A stretch of DNA of 53,136 nucleotides from JANNWF01 sp052390415. Its GTDB lineage: Bacteria; Pseudomonadota; Gammaproteobacteria; Xanthomonadales; Xanthomonadaceae. Every line of letters begins with the position of its first letter. Position 1 is the first letter of the stretch. The translations under genes and the position numbers were made by a program. Shown here one piece after another: positions 41,914 to 50,357 of this stretch. The notes under the pieces are model-generated. The model searched no databases. It saw nothing but the letters and a program-made list of their open reading frames with translations, and had not been told where the DNA came from. The stretch is taken from assembly GCA_052390415.1 (NCBI GenBank), contig JBQTGY010000150.1, positions 1 to 53,136 on the forward strand. Direction: 5' to 3'.

Positions 41914-44154
41914 GTGATCCCCAAGTCGCCGCTCGTCAAAGCCCTAGCCCTCGCCTGCATTGCTCACTTTGCACCGTCGGCCCTCGCCGCCGAATCCAAT
42001 GTGCCGGTATTGAATTGGCAGCAATGCAGCGGATCGCCGGTGCTGGATTGGATCGAGCCCATTGCCGCCGATCCTGCCCGCGAGCAAGCGGCCACCGATA
42101 TTGATGCCGACAGCATCGATGTCAGCGGCAAGGATGTGTACGTGCTCGAAGGCGATGCACGCTTGCGCCGCGCCGATCAACGCTTGCGTGCCGACCGCTT
42201 GCAATTCACCCACAGCACGTCCACGTATGCAGCGACTGGCGCGGTGCGCTATCAGGATTCCGGGGTGGCCATCGCAGCGGCATCGGTAAGCGGCAATGTC
42301 GAGACCGAGCAAACGCGACTGACCGATGTGCGCTATCAACTGGTGACCCTGCGCGGCAACGGTCAAGCGGCCAGCGCCGACCTGGAGGGCGCGACGGGTG
42401 ATTTCGTGGAAGTCAGCTACAGCACCTGCGACGCCGCCTCAGCATCCAAGCCACAAAGCTGGGTATTGCGCGCGGCCAGCATGTATCTGGATCAGGACGA
42501 GGGCGTGGGCAGCATGCGCAACGCCAGTCTGCGCATTGGCAATGTGCCGGTGTTGTGGCTTCCCTACGCCAGCTTTCCTATCGATAACCGCCGCAAGAGT
42601 GGTTTTCTGTATCCCAGCATCGGCAGCGCCAGCGATACCGGCATCGATCTGCGAATTCCCTACTACCTCAATATCGCGCCGAACCACGACGCCACCCTGA
42701 GTGCACGGATCATTGGTCGACGAGGTGTGGCTCTGGGCGGCGAGTATCGCTATCTGTACGCCAATCATGGCGGGCAGGTGGAAGGCGACTGGTTGCCCGA
42801 TGACGATCAGACCGGTCGAGATCGCAGCCTCGTGCGTTTCCGACACGCCGGCCGTCTGGGTGCGTCATGGAACGTGAATGCCGACGTCAATCGCGTTTCC
42901 GATGATCGTTACTTCGAAGACTTCGGCGATTCGCTCTCGATCAGCAGCACGTCCTTGCTGGGCAGCTCGGTCAGCGTCGATGGTCGAGGCGACTACTGGA
43001 AGGCCAGCGTGGCTGCCGAGCGCTGGGACATCATCGATCCGCTGGTTGCCGATAGCGCCGAACCCTATCGTCGGCTGCCACGTGCGCGTTACCGCTGGCA
43101 ACGGCCCGTTGCCGATTGGTTGCAGTTGCGCCTGGATGCGGAGGCAATCGCCTTCGGACATCGCGAACGCGCCGAGGCCAGCCGCTATGACCTGCGGCCC
43201 TCCCTGTCCATGCCGTTTGAACGCGCCTGGGGTTACGTTCGACCGGAGTTCGGGTGGCGACAAACGGGCTACTCACTGGATCGCGAATTTGCTGCCGATG
43301 GCTTCGCCGACACTGACCCGAGCCGCGGCGTGCCAATCAGCAGCCTGGATGCCGCGCTGAACTTCGAGCGCGACACCCGCCTGTTCGGCGACGCCATGCG
43401 GCAGACTCTGCAGCCGCGTCTCTATTATTTGCACGTACCCTTCGAGAATCAGGACGACCTGCCGATTTTCGATACGCAGGAGCTGAGCTTCAGTTACGGG
43501 CAGCTGTTCCGACCCAACCGCTTTACCGGCGCGGACCGCCAGACTGATGCCAATCAGGCGACGTTCGCCGTGACCACACGCTTCTTTGAGAATGCCAGCG
43601 GCCGTGAACGACTATCGGCGAGCATCGGGCAGATCCGTTATTTCGAGGATCAGCGCGTGCAAGTGCCCGGCGCGACGGCCATCGATGGCAGCGGCTCGGC
43701 CTATGTGGGCGAGTTGGAAGTCGCGTTGAGCGAGCAATTCGCCCTGGGTTTGACCCAGCAATGGGATCCCACCATCGACGCCACCACGCTGAGCGGCTTG
43801 CGTGCGGTATGGAGCGGCAAGTCCGGCGTATTGCTAAACATGGCTTACCGCTATCGCCGCGATGTGCTCGAGCAAACCGACGCCTCGTTTGTGATCCCGG
43901 TGAACAGCAAGTGGCGTCTGGTGGGCCGCTGGAACTATTCGTTGCGCGACGAATCAACATTGGAAAGTTTCGCCGGCATCGAGTGGGAAGGCTGCTGCAT
44001 CGCCGCTCGATTGCTCGGCCGCCACTACATTCGCAACCGCGAGGGCGAGACCAACAATGCGATCTATCTTGAGCTTGAGCTGAAAGGCCTGGCCAGCTTC
44101 GGTCGCGACTCGCGTCAGTTTCTGGAGCAAGCGATTCTTGGCTACACGCGCTGA
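41914..44154 (+). CDS. lptD: LPS-assembly outer-membrane protein LptD
   Basis: A 746-residue outer-membrane beta-barrel that inserts lipopolysaccharide into the outer leaflet. I chose GTG at 41914 (cggaa just upstream), which puts the signal peptide (SPLVKALALACIAHFAPSALAAE) at the N-terminus; the frame is open back to a GTG at 41758. The periplasmic OstA/LptA-like jellyroll follows (SIDVSGKDVYVLEGDARLRRADQ). The barrel has NVPVLWLPYASFPID, KSGFLYPS and many amphipathic strands. Cysteines lie near the mature N-terminus (WQQCSG), in YSTCDA and as a C-terminal CC pair (EGCCIAARLL), the four needed for the two interdomain disulfides. First gene of the lptD-surA-pdxA-rsmA-apaG-apaH block. Confidence 0.95.
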   Translation: MIPKSPLVKALALACIAHFAPSALAAESNVPVLNWQQCSGSPVLDWIEPIAADPAREQAATDIDADSIDVSGKDVYVLEGDARLRRADQRLRADRLQFTHSTSTYAATGAVRYQDSGVAIAAASVSGNVETEQTRLTDVRYQLVTLRGNGQAASADLEGATGDFVEVSYSTCDAASASKPQSWVLRAASMYLDQDEGVGSMRNASLRIGNVPVLWLPYASFPIDNRRKSGFLYPSIGSASDTGIDLRIPYYLNIAPNHDATLSARIIGRRGVALGGEYRYLYANHGGQVEGDWLPDDDQTGRDRSLVRFRHAGRLGASWNVNADVNRVSDDRYFEDFGDSLSISSTSLLGSSVSVDGRGDYWKASVAAERWDIIDPLVADSAEPYRRLPRARYRWQRPVADWLQLRLDAEAIAFGHRERAEASRYDLRPSLSMPFERAWGYVRPEFGWRQTGYSLDREFAADGFADTDPSRGVPISSLDAALNFERDTRLFGDAMRQTLQPRLYYLHVPFENQDDLPIFDTQELSFSYGQLFRPNRFTGADRQTDANQATFAVTTRFFENASGRERLSASIGQIRYFEDQRVQVPGATAIDGSGSAYVGELEVALSEQFALGLTQQWDPTIDATTLSGLRAVWSGKSGVLLNMAYRYRRDVLEQTDASFVIPVNSKWRLVGRWNYSLRDESTLESFAGIEWEGCCIAARLLGRHYIRNREGETNNAIYLELELKGLASFGRDSRQFLEQAILGYTR

Positions 44155-44280
44155 CTTGAGGCGCATTGGTCCGTCAGGAGGAGTCCATCTGCCCCGCCTG
44201 CTAAAGTGTGTTCAGCCGTTGCCGGGCAGGATAAGCGCCCCAACGCACTCCCATTCGCCGTTCAACACCTACGAATTCGC

Positions 44281-45573
44281 ATGAATCGACTTCTCGCTGC
44301 ACTTGTCCTGTCCGCCGCCAGCCTTTCCGGCAGTGGCGTTTACGCCCAGTCACTGGGAGTCGCGCCGGTCGAAAGCATCGTCGCCATCGTTGAGGAAGAC
44401 GTCATCCTGCGCAGTGAACTGGATCGCGCGGTGGCCAACATCCGCAATCAGTACGCAGGCTCGCAACAGCAACTGCCACCCAACGACGTATTGGAGAGGC
44501 AGGTGCTTGATCGCTTGGTGTTGCTGCGTTTGCAACTGGGACGAGCGATCGCTGCCGGAGTGCGCATCAGCGACAGCGAAGTCGATCAGACGGTGCAAAA
44601 CATCGCCCGGCAGAACAACATCACCGAAGCCCAGTTGCGCGCCCAGTTGCAGCGCGATGGCTTGCCCTATGACGAGTTTCGGCAAACCCTGCGCGACGAA
44701 TTGACTGCACAGCGTTTGCGGCAAAACATCACACAGAGCCGCGTCAACGTCAGCGATACCGAAATCGACATCCTGCTCGCCAGCAACAGCCTCAAGCGTG
44801 GCGAAGTGCGCACCTCCCACCTGTTGGTCGCAATCCCGGAAGGGGCGACCCAGGAGCAACTGGAAACCGCGCGCAAGAAGATCGAAGGCATACAGCAGCT
44901 GATCAGCCGTGGCGAACTCGATTTCAAGGCCGCCGCGATTCGTTACTCCGATGCTCCAAACGCCCTGGATGGCGGCGACCTCGGCTGGCGCAGTTTCGAC
45001 GAAGTGCCATCAATGTTCGCGAATCTGCTGGCTGGAATGGCCAAGGGTGACGTGTCGCAGCCCATCCGTGGCCCGAGTGGTTACCACCTGATGCAGGTTA
45101 CCGACAAACGCGAACGCTCCGCCGAGACAGTCACCGAGTACCACATGCGCGGCATCATGGTCCGCACCACCGAAATCATCACCTCCGAGCAGGCCCTGGC
45201 GAAGGCGAACCAGATTCACCAACGATTGATGGCGGGCGAAGACTTTGCCGCCGTCGCCAAAGAAGTCTCAGATGACACCATGACTCGGAACCAGGGCGGC
45301 GATATGGGCTGGTTTCCGCCAATGGCTTGGGGCACGGCCGTAGGCAACCAGTTATTGGCACTCAAGGATGGCGAGACCAGCAAGCCGTTCAGCAGCGAAG
45401 CGGGTTATCACATCCTGCAGCGATTGGGCTCACGGGTGCAGGACGTCACGGTCGAAAGCGAGCGCAATCGTGCCCGCGAGACCATCGCCAAACGCAAATC
45501 GGAAGAAGAGTTCGAGCGTTTCATTCGACAAATGCGCGATGAGTCGTTTGTAGAAACACGATTGAAATCCTGA
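44281..45573 (+). CDS. surA: Periplasmic chaperone and peptidyl-prolyl isomerase SurA
   Basis: A 430-residue periplasmic chaperone for outer-membrane proteins, including LptD coded just upstream. The ATG at 44281 begins a signal peptide (MNRLLAALVLSAASLSGSGVYAQ). The SurA N-terminal chaperone domain has VESIVAIVEEDVILRSELDRAV. Two parvulin domains follow (about 170-270 with FKAAAIRYSDAPNALDGGDLGW, and about 280-380 with FAAVAKEVSDDTMTRNQGGDMGW), then the C-terminal helix (RNRARETIAKRKSEEEFERFI). Family length is normal. Confidence 0.97.
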   Translation: MNRLLAALVLSAASLSGSGVYAQSLGVAPVESIVAIVEEDVILRSELDRAVANIRNQYAGSQQQLPPNDVLERQVLDRLVLLRLQLGRAIAAGVRISDSEVDQTVQNIARQNNITEAQLRAQLQRDGLPYDEFRQTLRDELTAQRLRQNITQSRVNVSDTEIDILLASNSLKRGEVRTSHLLVAIPEGATQEQLETARKKIEGIQQLISRGELDFKAAAIRYSDAPNALDGGDLGWRSFDEVPSMFANLLAGMAKGDVSQPIRGPSGYHLMQVTDKRERSAETVTEYHMRGIMVRTTEIITSEQALAKANQIHQRLMAGEDFAAVAKEVSDDTMTRNQGGDMGWFPPMAWGTAVGNQLLALKDGETSKPFSSEAGYHILQRLGSRVQDVTVESERNRARETIAKRKSEEEFERFIRQMRDESFVETRLKS

Positions 45574-45604
45574 AATCCGAGTTCCGCTGCATCGACTTCC
45601 CTGG

Positions 45605-46603
45605 ATGAGGCCGCCTCCCATGAGGCAGCGTCCTCGACTGGCTTTGGTGCCAGGAGAGCCAGGCGGCGTCGGTCCTGAGTTGTGCGTGCGTCTTGCTCAG
45701 CGCGCGTTGCCATGCGATGTGGTCGTCTATGCCGACCCCAGCGCTTTGCGCGCAGCCGCCGACACCCTGGGTCTGCCACTTGAACTGCTCGCCGCCAGCG
45801 GACAAGCGCGTCCTGGCGCGCTGCCGATGATCGCGATCACGCAGGCCACCGCAACACGCTTTGGCGTGGCCGACCCGGCGAACGCAGCCGCAGTGATCGC
45901 GGCGCTCACGCGAGCCGGCCAAGCCTGCATCGATGGCGAATGTGATGGGCTGGTTACCGGCCCTGTCAACAAAGCCAGCGTCAATGCCGGCGGCATTGTT
46001 TACCGCGGCACTACCGAGTTGCTGGCCGAACAAGCCGGTGCTGAAGTCGTGATGATGCTCGCCAGCCCGAGACTGCGAGTCGCATTGGCGACGACTCATC
46101 TGCCCTTGCGCGCCGTAGCGGATGCAATTCAAAAAGAACCCTTGTCGCGTTGCCTGCGCATTCTGCATGCGGCGTTGCGCGGCCAGTTCGGCATCGCCGC
46201 ACCGCGCATCGCGGTGTTGGGCCTGAACCCGCACGCGGGTGAAAGCGGGATCCTCGGAACGGAGGAAATCGACGTCATCGAACCCGTCATGCGCGCGTTG
46301 CGCGCTGAAGGATTTGACCTGCGCGGGCCACTGCCCGCCGATACTGCATTTTTGCCGCAGATGCTGGTCGACTTCGACGCCGTGCTGGCGATGTATCACG
46401 ATCAGGGTCTGCCGGTGCTCAAACACGGCGGCTTCGAGCAAGCGGTCAACCTCACCCTGGGTTTGCCCTATCCACGCGTCGCGGTGGATCACGGCACCGC
46501 GCTTGACCTGGCCGGCCGCGGCGTTGCCGATGCGTCGAGCCTGATTCACGCCTTTGAACTATGTGCCCAGTTGGCTGCACCGCCTGATTCGGGGACGCCC
46601 TGA
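45605..46603 (+). CDS. pdxA: 4-hydroxythreonine-4-phosphate dehydrogenase
   Basis: A 332-residue NAD-dependent enzyme of pyridoxal phosphate synthesis. The opening LVPGEPGGVGPE, VTGPVNKASVNAGG, and metal-binding histidines in ATTHLPL (H165), LNPHAGE and YHDQGLPVLK are present. The usual substrate-binding G-H-T-E reads G135-T136-T137-E138: the conserved His is replaced by Thr. Whether activity survives is unclear; the rest of the site is intact. Start is ATG at 45605; an ATG at 45620 with GAGG nine bases upstream is an equally good choice. Its stop overlaps the rsmA start. Confidence 0.93.
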   Translation: MRPPPMRQRPRLALVPGEPGGVGPELCVRLAQRALPCDVVVYADPSALRAAADTLGLPLELLAASGQARPGALPMIAITQATATRFGVADPANAAAVIAALTRAGQACIDGECDGLVTGPVNKASVNAGGIVYRGTTELLAEQAGAEVVMMLASPRLRVALATTHLPLRAVADAIQKEPLSRCLRILHAALRGQFGIAAPRIAVLGLNPHAGESGILGTEEIDVIEPVMRALRAEGFDLRGPLPADTAFLPQMLVDFDAVLAMYHDQGLPVLKHGGFEQAVNLTLGLPYPRVAVDHGTALDLAGRGVADASSLIHAFELCAQLAAPPDSGTP

Positions 46604-47400
46604 TGAGCCTCGCTGCCCATCGCACCAAAAAGTCCCTTGGGCAGCACTTCCTGCACGACCGCGGTGTCGTGGATCGCATCATTCAAGCCGTCAACCCCAA
46701 GCCCGGCGAGCGCATTGTCGAGATTGGCCCTGGCGCAGGCGCGCTGACGTTTCCGTTGTTGGCGCGCCACGGCAGCCTCACCGCCATCGAGTTTGACCGT
46801 GACCTCATTGCCCCGCTGGGCGACGCAGCGCTGCCACATGGTGAGCTTGCGATCATTCAGGCCGACGTCCTCAGTGTCGATTTCACGGCGCTTGCCGCAG
46901 GCGTCCCTCTGCGCGTAGTCGGCAACCTGCCCTACAACATTTCGTCGCCGATCCTGTTTCATTTGCTTGAGCACGCTGATGCGGTCATCGACATGCATTT
47001 CATGCTGCAACGCGAAGTGGTCGAGCGCATGGCTGCTGGGCCAGGCAACAAGGTCTATGGCCGCCTGAGCGTGATGCTGCAAGCGGCCTGCGAAGTGCAG
47101 GCACTGTTTCTGGTGCCGCCGACTGCGTTTCGGCCGCCACCCAAAGTTGACTCTGCGGTGGTCCGTCTGCAACCGCGGCCACAGTCTGACGTGCGCGACC
47201 AGGCGATGTTCGCGCGCGTCGTGCGCCATGCCTTTGCGCAGCGACGCAAGACCTTGCACAACGCGCTGGGCGAGGTGTGCACGGACGACGACTTGCGTGC
47301 CTGCGGCATCGATCCCGGCGCGCGCGCCGAGCGCATTGAAGTCGCCGATTTCATTGCACTCGCAAACTACCTTGCGGCCGTACAATCACCCGATGGCTGA
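46603..47400 (+). CDS. rsmA: 16S rRNA (adenine1518/1519-N6) dimethyltransferase
   Basis: A 265-residue KsgA/RsmA enzyme that dimethylates two adenines in helix 45 of 16S rRNA during small-subunit maturation. The start has HRTKKSLGQHFLHDRGVVDRI; the SAM-binding motif is EIGPGAGALTFPL; the catalytic motif IV is NLPYNISSPILFHLL; VPPTAFRPPPKVDSAVV is the conserved C-domain segment. ATG at 46603 overlaps the pdxA stop, and its own stop overlaps the apaG start, so this block is tightly coupled. Confidence 0.97.
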   Translation: MSLAAHRTKKSLGQHFLHDRGVVDRIIQAVNPKPGERIVEIGPGAGALTFPLLARHGSLTAIEFDRDLIAPLGDAALPHGELAIIQADVLSVDFTALAAGVPLRVVGNLPYNISSPILFHLLEHADAVIDMHFMLQREVVERMAAGPGNKVYGRLSVMLQAACEVQALFLVPPTAFRPPPKVDSAVVRLQPRPQSDVRDQAMFARVVRHAFAQRRKTLHNALGEVCTDDDLRACGIDPGARAERIEVADFIALANYLAAVQSPDG

Positions 47401-47776
47401 CAATCTTCCCCACGACATCAAGGTCAAGGTCAGCGCGCGCTATCTGGAAGACCAGTCGGCGCCTGACGAACACCGCTACGTGTTTTCCTACACGGTGTCG
47501 ATTCGCAACGAAGGCCAGGTGTCGGCGCAACTGATCGCCCGCCATTGGGTAATCGATCACGGCACAGGCCGGGTCGAAGAGGTCCGTGGCGAGGGCGTAG
47601 TCGGGCAACAGCCGTGGCTGCGGCCGGGCGAGGCCTTCGAATACAGCTCAGGCGCAGTGATCGAATCCGCCGTCGGCATGATGCGCGGCGAATACAGCAT
47701 GTTCGCCGATGATGGCACCGCCTTCGCCGCCACCATCGCGCCCTTCGCGCTGGCGGTGCCACGCACGCTGCATTAA
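47393..47776 (+). CDS. apaG: ApaG domain protein
   Basis: A 127-residue protein, one fibronectin-III-like ApaG/DUF525 domain: VKVSARYLEDQSAPDEHRYVFSYTVSIRNEG, the glycine motif RGEGVVGQQPWLRPGEAFEYSSG and GMMRGEYSMFADDG. In Salmonella ApaG is linked to cobalt resistance and magnesium efflux; its biochemical role is not settled. The ATG at 47393 overlaps the rsmA stop by 8 bases. It is followed 8 bases later by apaH, the usual partner. Confidence 0.96.
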   Translation: MADNLPHDIKVKVSARYLEDQSAPDEHRYVFSYTVSIRNEGQVSAQLIARHWVIDHGTGRVEEVRGEGVVGQQPWLRPGEAFEYSSGAVIESAVGMMRGEYSMFADDGTAFAATIAPFALAVPRTLH

Positions 47777-47784
47777 TTTCCTCG

Positions 47785-48612
47785 ATGGCCACCTACGCCA
47801 TCGGCGACATCCAAGGCTGCTACGACGCCCTGCAGCGTCTGTTGGAGGCCATTCGTTTCGATCCCGCGTCCGACCATTTGTGGTTTTGTGGCGACCTGGT
47901 CAACCGCGGCGGGCAGTCGTTGGAGACCTTGCGACTAGTGCATTCGCTGGATATCCACAGCGCGGTAGTGCTTGGCAATCACGACCTTTCACTGCTCAGC
48001 ATCGCCCAACGCAAGGAGGCCGATCAGCGCCGGGTCAATGCGGATCTGCAGCGCGTACTGTTTGCCGACGACCGCGATTTGTTGCTCGATTGGCTGCGCA
48101 TGCGACCACTGATGCACGAAGATCGCGCACTTGGTTGGGCACTGGTGCATGCGGGGCTGGCGCCAAAATGGTCAATCAAGATTGCCGCCAACCGCGCCCG
48201 CGAAGTCGAGCGCGCCTTGCGTGGAAAGGCTCACGAAAAACTGCTGCGCGGCATGTATGGCGACCGTCCGCACTGGTCAGCCAAACTGAAGGGCATCGAC
48301 CGTCATCGCGCCATCATCAACGTATTCACGCGCATGCGCTTTTGCACGCCGCAAGGTCGGATCGCATACGACCACAAGGGTGCCCCCGGCACTCAGCGCC
48401 GCGGAAGTTATGCCTGGTTCGAAGTGCCCGGCCAGGCCAGACGCGAGGTGCGTATCGTTTTCGGCCATTGGTCAACCCTGGGGCTGTTCATGGGTTTGGG
48501 CGTGCACGCCATTGATACAGGCTGCGTCTGGGGTGGCAAGCTCACCGCGCTGGAGCTCAAATCCGACGGCGAACTGCCGCGGGTCATACAGGTCGACGGT
48601 CGGCGCAGCTGA
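47785..48612 (+). CDS. apaH: Symmetrical bis(5'-nucleosyl)-tetraphosphatase
   Basis: A 275-residue metallophosphatase that splits diadenosine tetraphosphate (Ap4A), and probably Np4-capped RNA, to ADP-type products. The phosphoesterase motifs are complete: GDIQGCYDAL, WFCGDLVNRG, VVLGNHDLSLLSIA, and the later VHAGLAPKWS and FGHWSTLG. Full family length. Last gene of the lptD-to-apaH block; no obvious terminator follows. Confidence 0.97.
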   Translation: MATYAIGDIQGCYDALQRLLEAIRFDPASDHLWFCGDLVNRGGQSLETLRLVHSLDIHSAVVLGNHDLSLLSIAQRKEADQRRVNADLQRVLFADDRDLLLDWLRMRPLMHEDRALGWALVHAGLAPKWSIKIAANRAREVERALRGKAHEKLLRGMYGDRPHWSAKLKGIDRHRAIINVFTRMRFCTPQGRIAYDHKGAPGTQRRGSYAWFEVPGQARREVRIVFGHWSTLGLFMGLGVHAIDTGCVWGGKLTALELKSDGELPRVIQVDGRRS

Positions 48613-48671
48613 GAGTCCGCCAACCAAGCAAGGTATTCTTGTCGCCCTCGCCCATTCCGAAACCCTCTCGC

Positions 48672-49616
48672 ATGTTCCTCAGATCCTTGTTTTTTATCGC
48701 CTTGCTGGTGGTTGGCCAACTGGCCGCCGCGCAAAACACCCGCGTGCTGCTGGACACCGACCGTGGTCCGCTTCTGCTGGAACTGGATGTGGCACGTGCG
48801 CCGATCACCAGCGCCAACTTTTTGCGCTATGTGGATGACGGCGCCTACAACGCCACCCTGCTGGCGCGCGTCGTCCCCAACTTCGTGGTGCAAGGAGGCG
48901 GAGTTCGCGAAAATTTCACGCCGATCACGCGTCGTGCGCCGATCGCCAGTGAGCGCAACAACGGCTTGCTCAACACGGCTGGAAGCATTGCGATGGCGCT
49001 ATCTGGCGGCAACGTCAATAGTGCGACTTCGGATTTCTACATCAACACGGTCGCCAACACATCGTTGGACGGCACCTTTACCGTGTTTGGCAGACTGATC
49101 TTTGGCAGCAAGACATATGCCGGCATCAATGCCACGCCGATCCATGGCGGCACGGAGATTCCAATCCGCCCGCCGTTGATCAAGCGCGCCTCGCGGGTGG
49201 CTCCGGGAGAGTTTCCGATTCTGCCGTTGCACAGCGGGGCCTGGTTTGATCCCAACAATTCGGGCAAAGGGTTTCTGATCGAGGTCAGCCAGACCGCTGG
49301 CGCCGAATCCGGTCCGATCATGGTGGTGTCGTGGTATGACTACTTCGAAGGCAAACAAATCTGGCTTTCCGGCATCGCGCCTTTTGCCCATGGCGCAAGT
49401 TCGGTCGAAGTTCCATTGCAAATCACCAGCGGCGCCCAATTCGGAACTGCCTTCCAGTCCAGCCAAGTCGTCAGCGACAACGAATGGGGCCGCATCACCT
49501 TGCGTTTCACTGGCTGCGACGCTGGTACGTTCACTTACACCTCGCGTTATGGCAACGGCAGCGTTGCGGTTCGCAATCTCACCCTGCCGACCAATGAAAG
49601 CTGCACCGGCAATTGA
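48672..49616 (+). CDS. Secreted cyclophilin-type PPIase fused to a WFDP domain
   Basis: A 314-residue protein with signal peptide (MFLRSLFFIALLVVGQLAAAQ). Residues about 22-165 are a cyclophilin-like peptidyl-prolyl isomerase (VLLDTDRGPLLLELDVARAP, VVPNFVVQGGG with the preceding Arg kept, SATSDFYIN, LDGTFTVFGRL). Residues about 190-314 form a second domain starting LHSGAWFDPNNSGKGFLIEVSQ and containing two Cys near the end. That domain is related to the WWNP domain of the protein at 115-1248. The fusion suggests a periplasmic or surface folding factor with a binding module. ATG at 48672 is chosen for the signal peptide. Confidence 0.85.
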   Translation: MFLRSLFFIALLVVGQLAAAQNTRVLLDTDRGPLLLELDVARAPITSANFLRYVDDGAYNATLLARVVPNFVVQGGGVRENFTPITRRAPIASERNNGLLNTAGSIAMALSGGNVNSATSDFYINTVANTSLDGTFTVFGRLIFGSKTYAGINATPIHGGTEIPIRPPLIKRASRVAPGEFPILPLHSGAWFDPNNSGKGFLIEVSQTAGAESGPIMVVSWYDYFEGKQIWLSGIAPFAHGASSVEVPLQITSGAQFGTAFQSSQVVSDNEWGRITLRFTGCDAGTFTYTSRYGNGSVAVRNLTLPTNESCTGN

Positions 49617-49828
49617 GTCAACGACAGCGCGTTGACGCGTGGGGGTAGGCAAGGCCGATGCGGGTCGGACGATCTCCGCGCTTCGAATCTGTTTGGGCAA
49701 CCGAGGCGATGCCGTGCGGTTGGAACACCCCTGAACCGCGACGGGCCGAGCGCTGGCGCCGCGCTCGGCTTTCACCGCAGCCAGGGTCGGCTGCTATTCT
49801 CTGCGGCCACTACCTAGGACTAGCCTTG

Positions 49829-50287
49829 ATGCGTCTGACCTTGACTGCGCTGGTGCTGATGTTGCTGGCGGGCTGTGCCACTGGCCCCAATTACCGCTTC
49901 TTCCCGCCCGGCGCGGCCTTGCAGGAAATCCGCGTGCTTCCCAATGGTCAATGGGCGTTGGCGCTGCTGGTGCAAAACAACGCACGGCTAGGCATTCGAG
50001 TTAGCGGCATGCAAGGTAGCTTGAGTATCGACGGCGTCGAAGCAGCGCGTTTTGCCCCGGCCACTGACTTGCAGGTGGCGGCCAACGGCGCCGAACGCAT
50101 CGAGCTGCTGCTGACACCTACGCCCGCCGCCGCCGGTGCAGTCACGCAAGCGCTGGCTTCCAGTCGAGGCATCGCCTATGTCATCGAGGGCACGCTGAGC
50201 ACCAGCGACCCAGCCAAGCGCAGCGATCCTTATCGCTTTGAGAGCCGATTGAATCCCGCGCCCGGACTGGATGGCACCCTGCGTTAG
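49829..50287 (+). CDS. Lipoprotein with LEA14-like domain
   Basis: A 152-residue lipoprotein: MRLTLTALVLMLLAGC with the lipidated Cys at 16. The rest is one beta-sandwich-like domain with IRVLPNGQWALALLVQNNARLGIRVSGMQGSLSIDG, a pattern close to LEA type 2/water-stress proteins (VxNPN-like strand then basic loop). Function unknown; an envelope role is likely. ATG at 49829 gives the lipobox; upstream frame is not supported. About 210 bases without a clear gene precede it, and a perfect hairpin overlaps its stop codon. Confidence 0.75.
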   Translation: MRLTLTALVLMLLAGCATGPNYRFFPPGAALQEIRVLPNGQWALALLVQNNARLGIRVSGMQGSLSIDGVEAARFAPATDLQVAANGAERIELLLTPTPAAAGAVTQALASSRGIAYVIEGTLSTSDPAKRSDPYRFESRLNPAPGLDGTLR

Positions 50288-50324
50288 GGTCTGTTGACAT
50301 ACACGGAGCAGGTCAACAGACCCT
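50286..50324. repeat. Perfect 13-bp inverted repeat
   Basis: agggtctgttgac (50286-50298) and its exact reverse complement (50312-50324) flank a 13-base loop between the lipoprotein stop and the acyl-CoA dehydrogenase start. There is no T-run. It could be a terminator-like hairpin, an operator for the dehydrogenase gene, or a small dispersed palindrome. Confidence 0.7.
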
Positions 50325-50357
50325 GATCGAAGCCCACTATCGTTCTTCGGAGACCTC

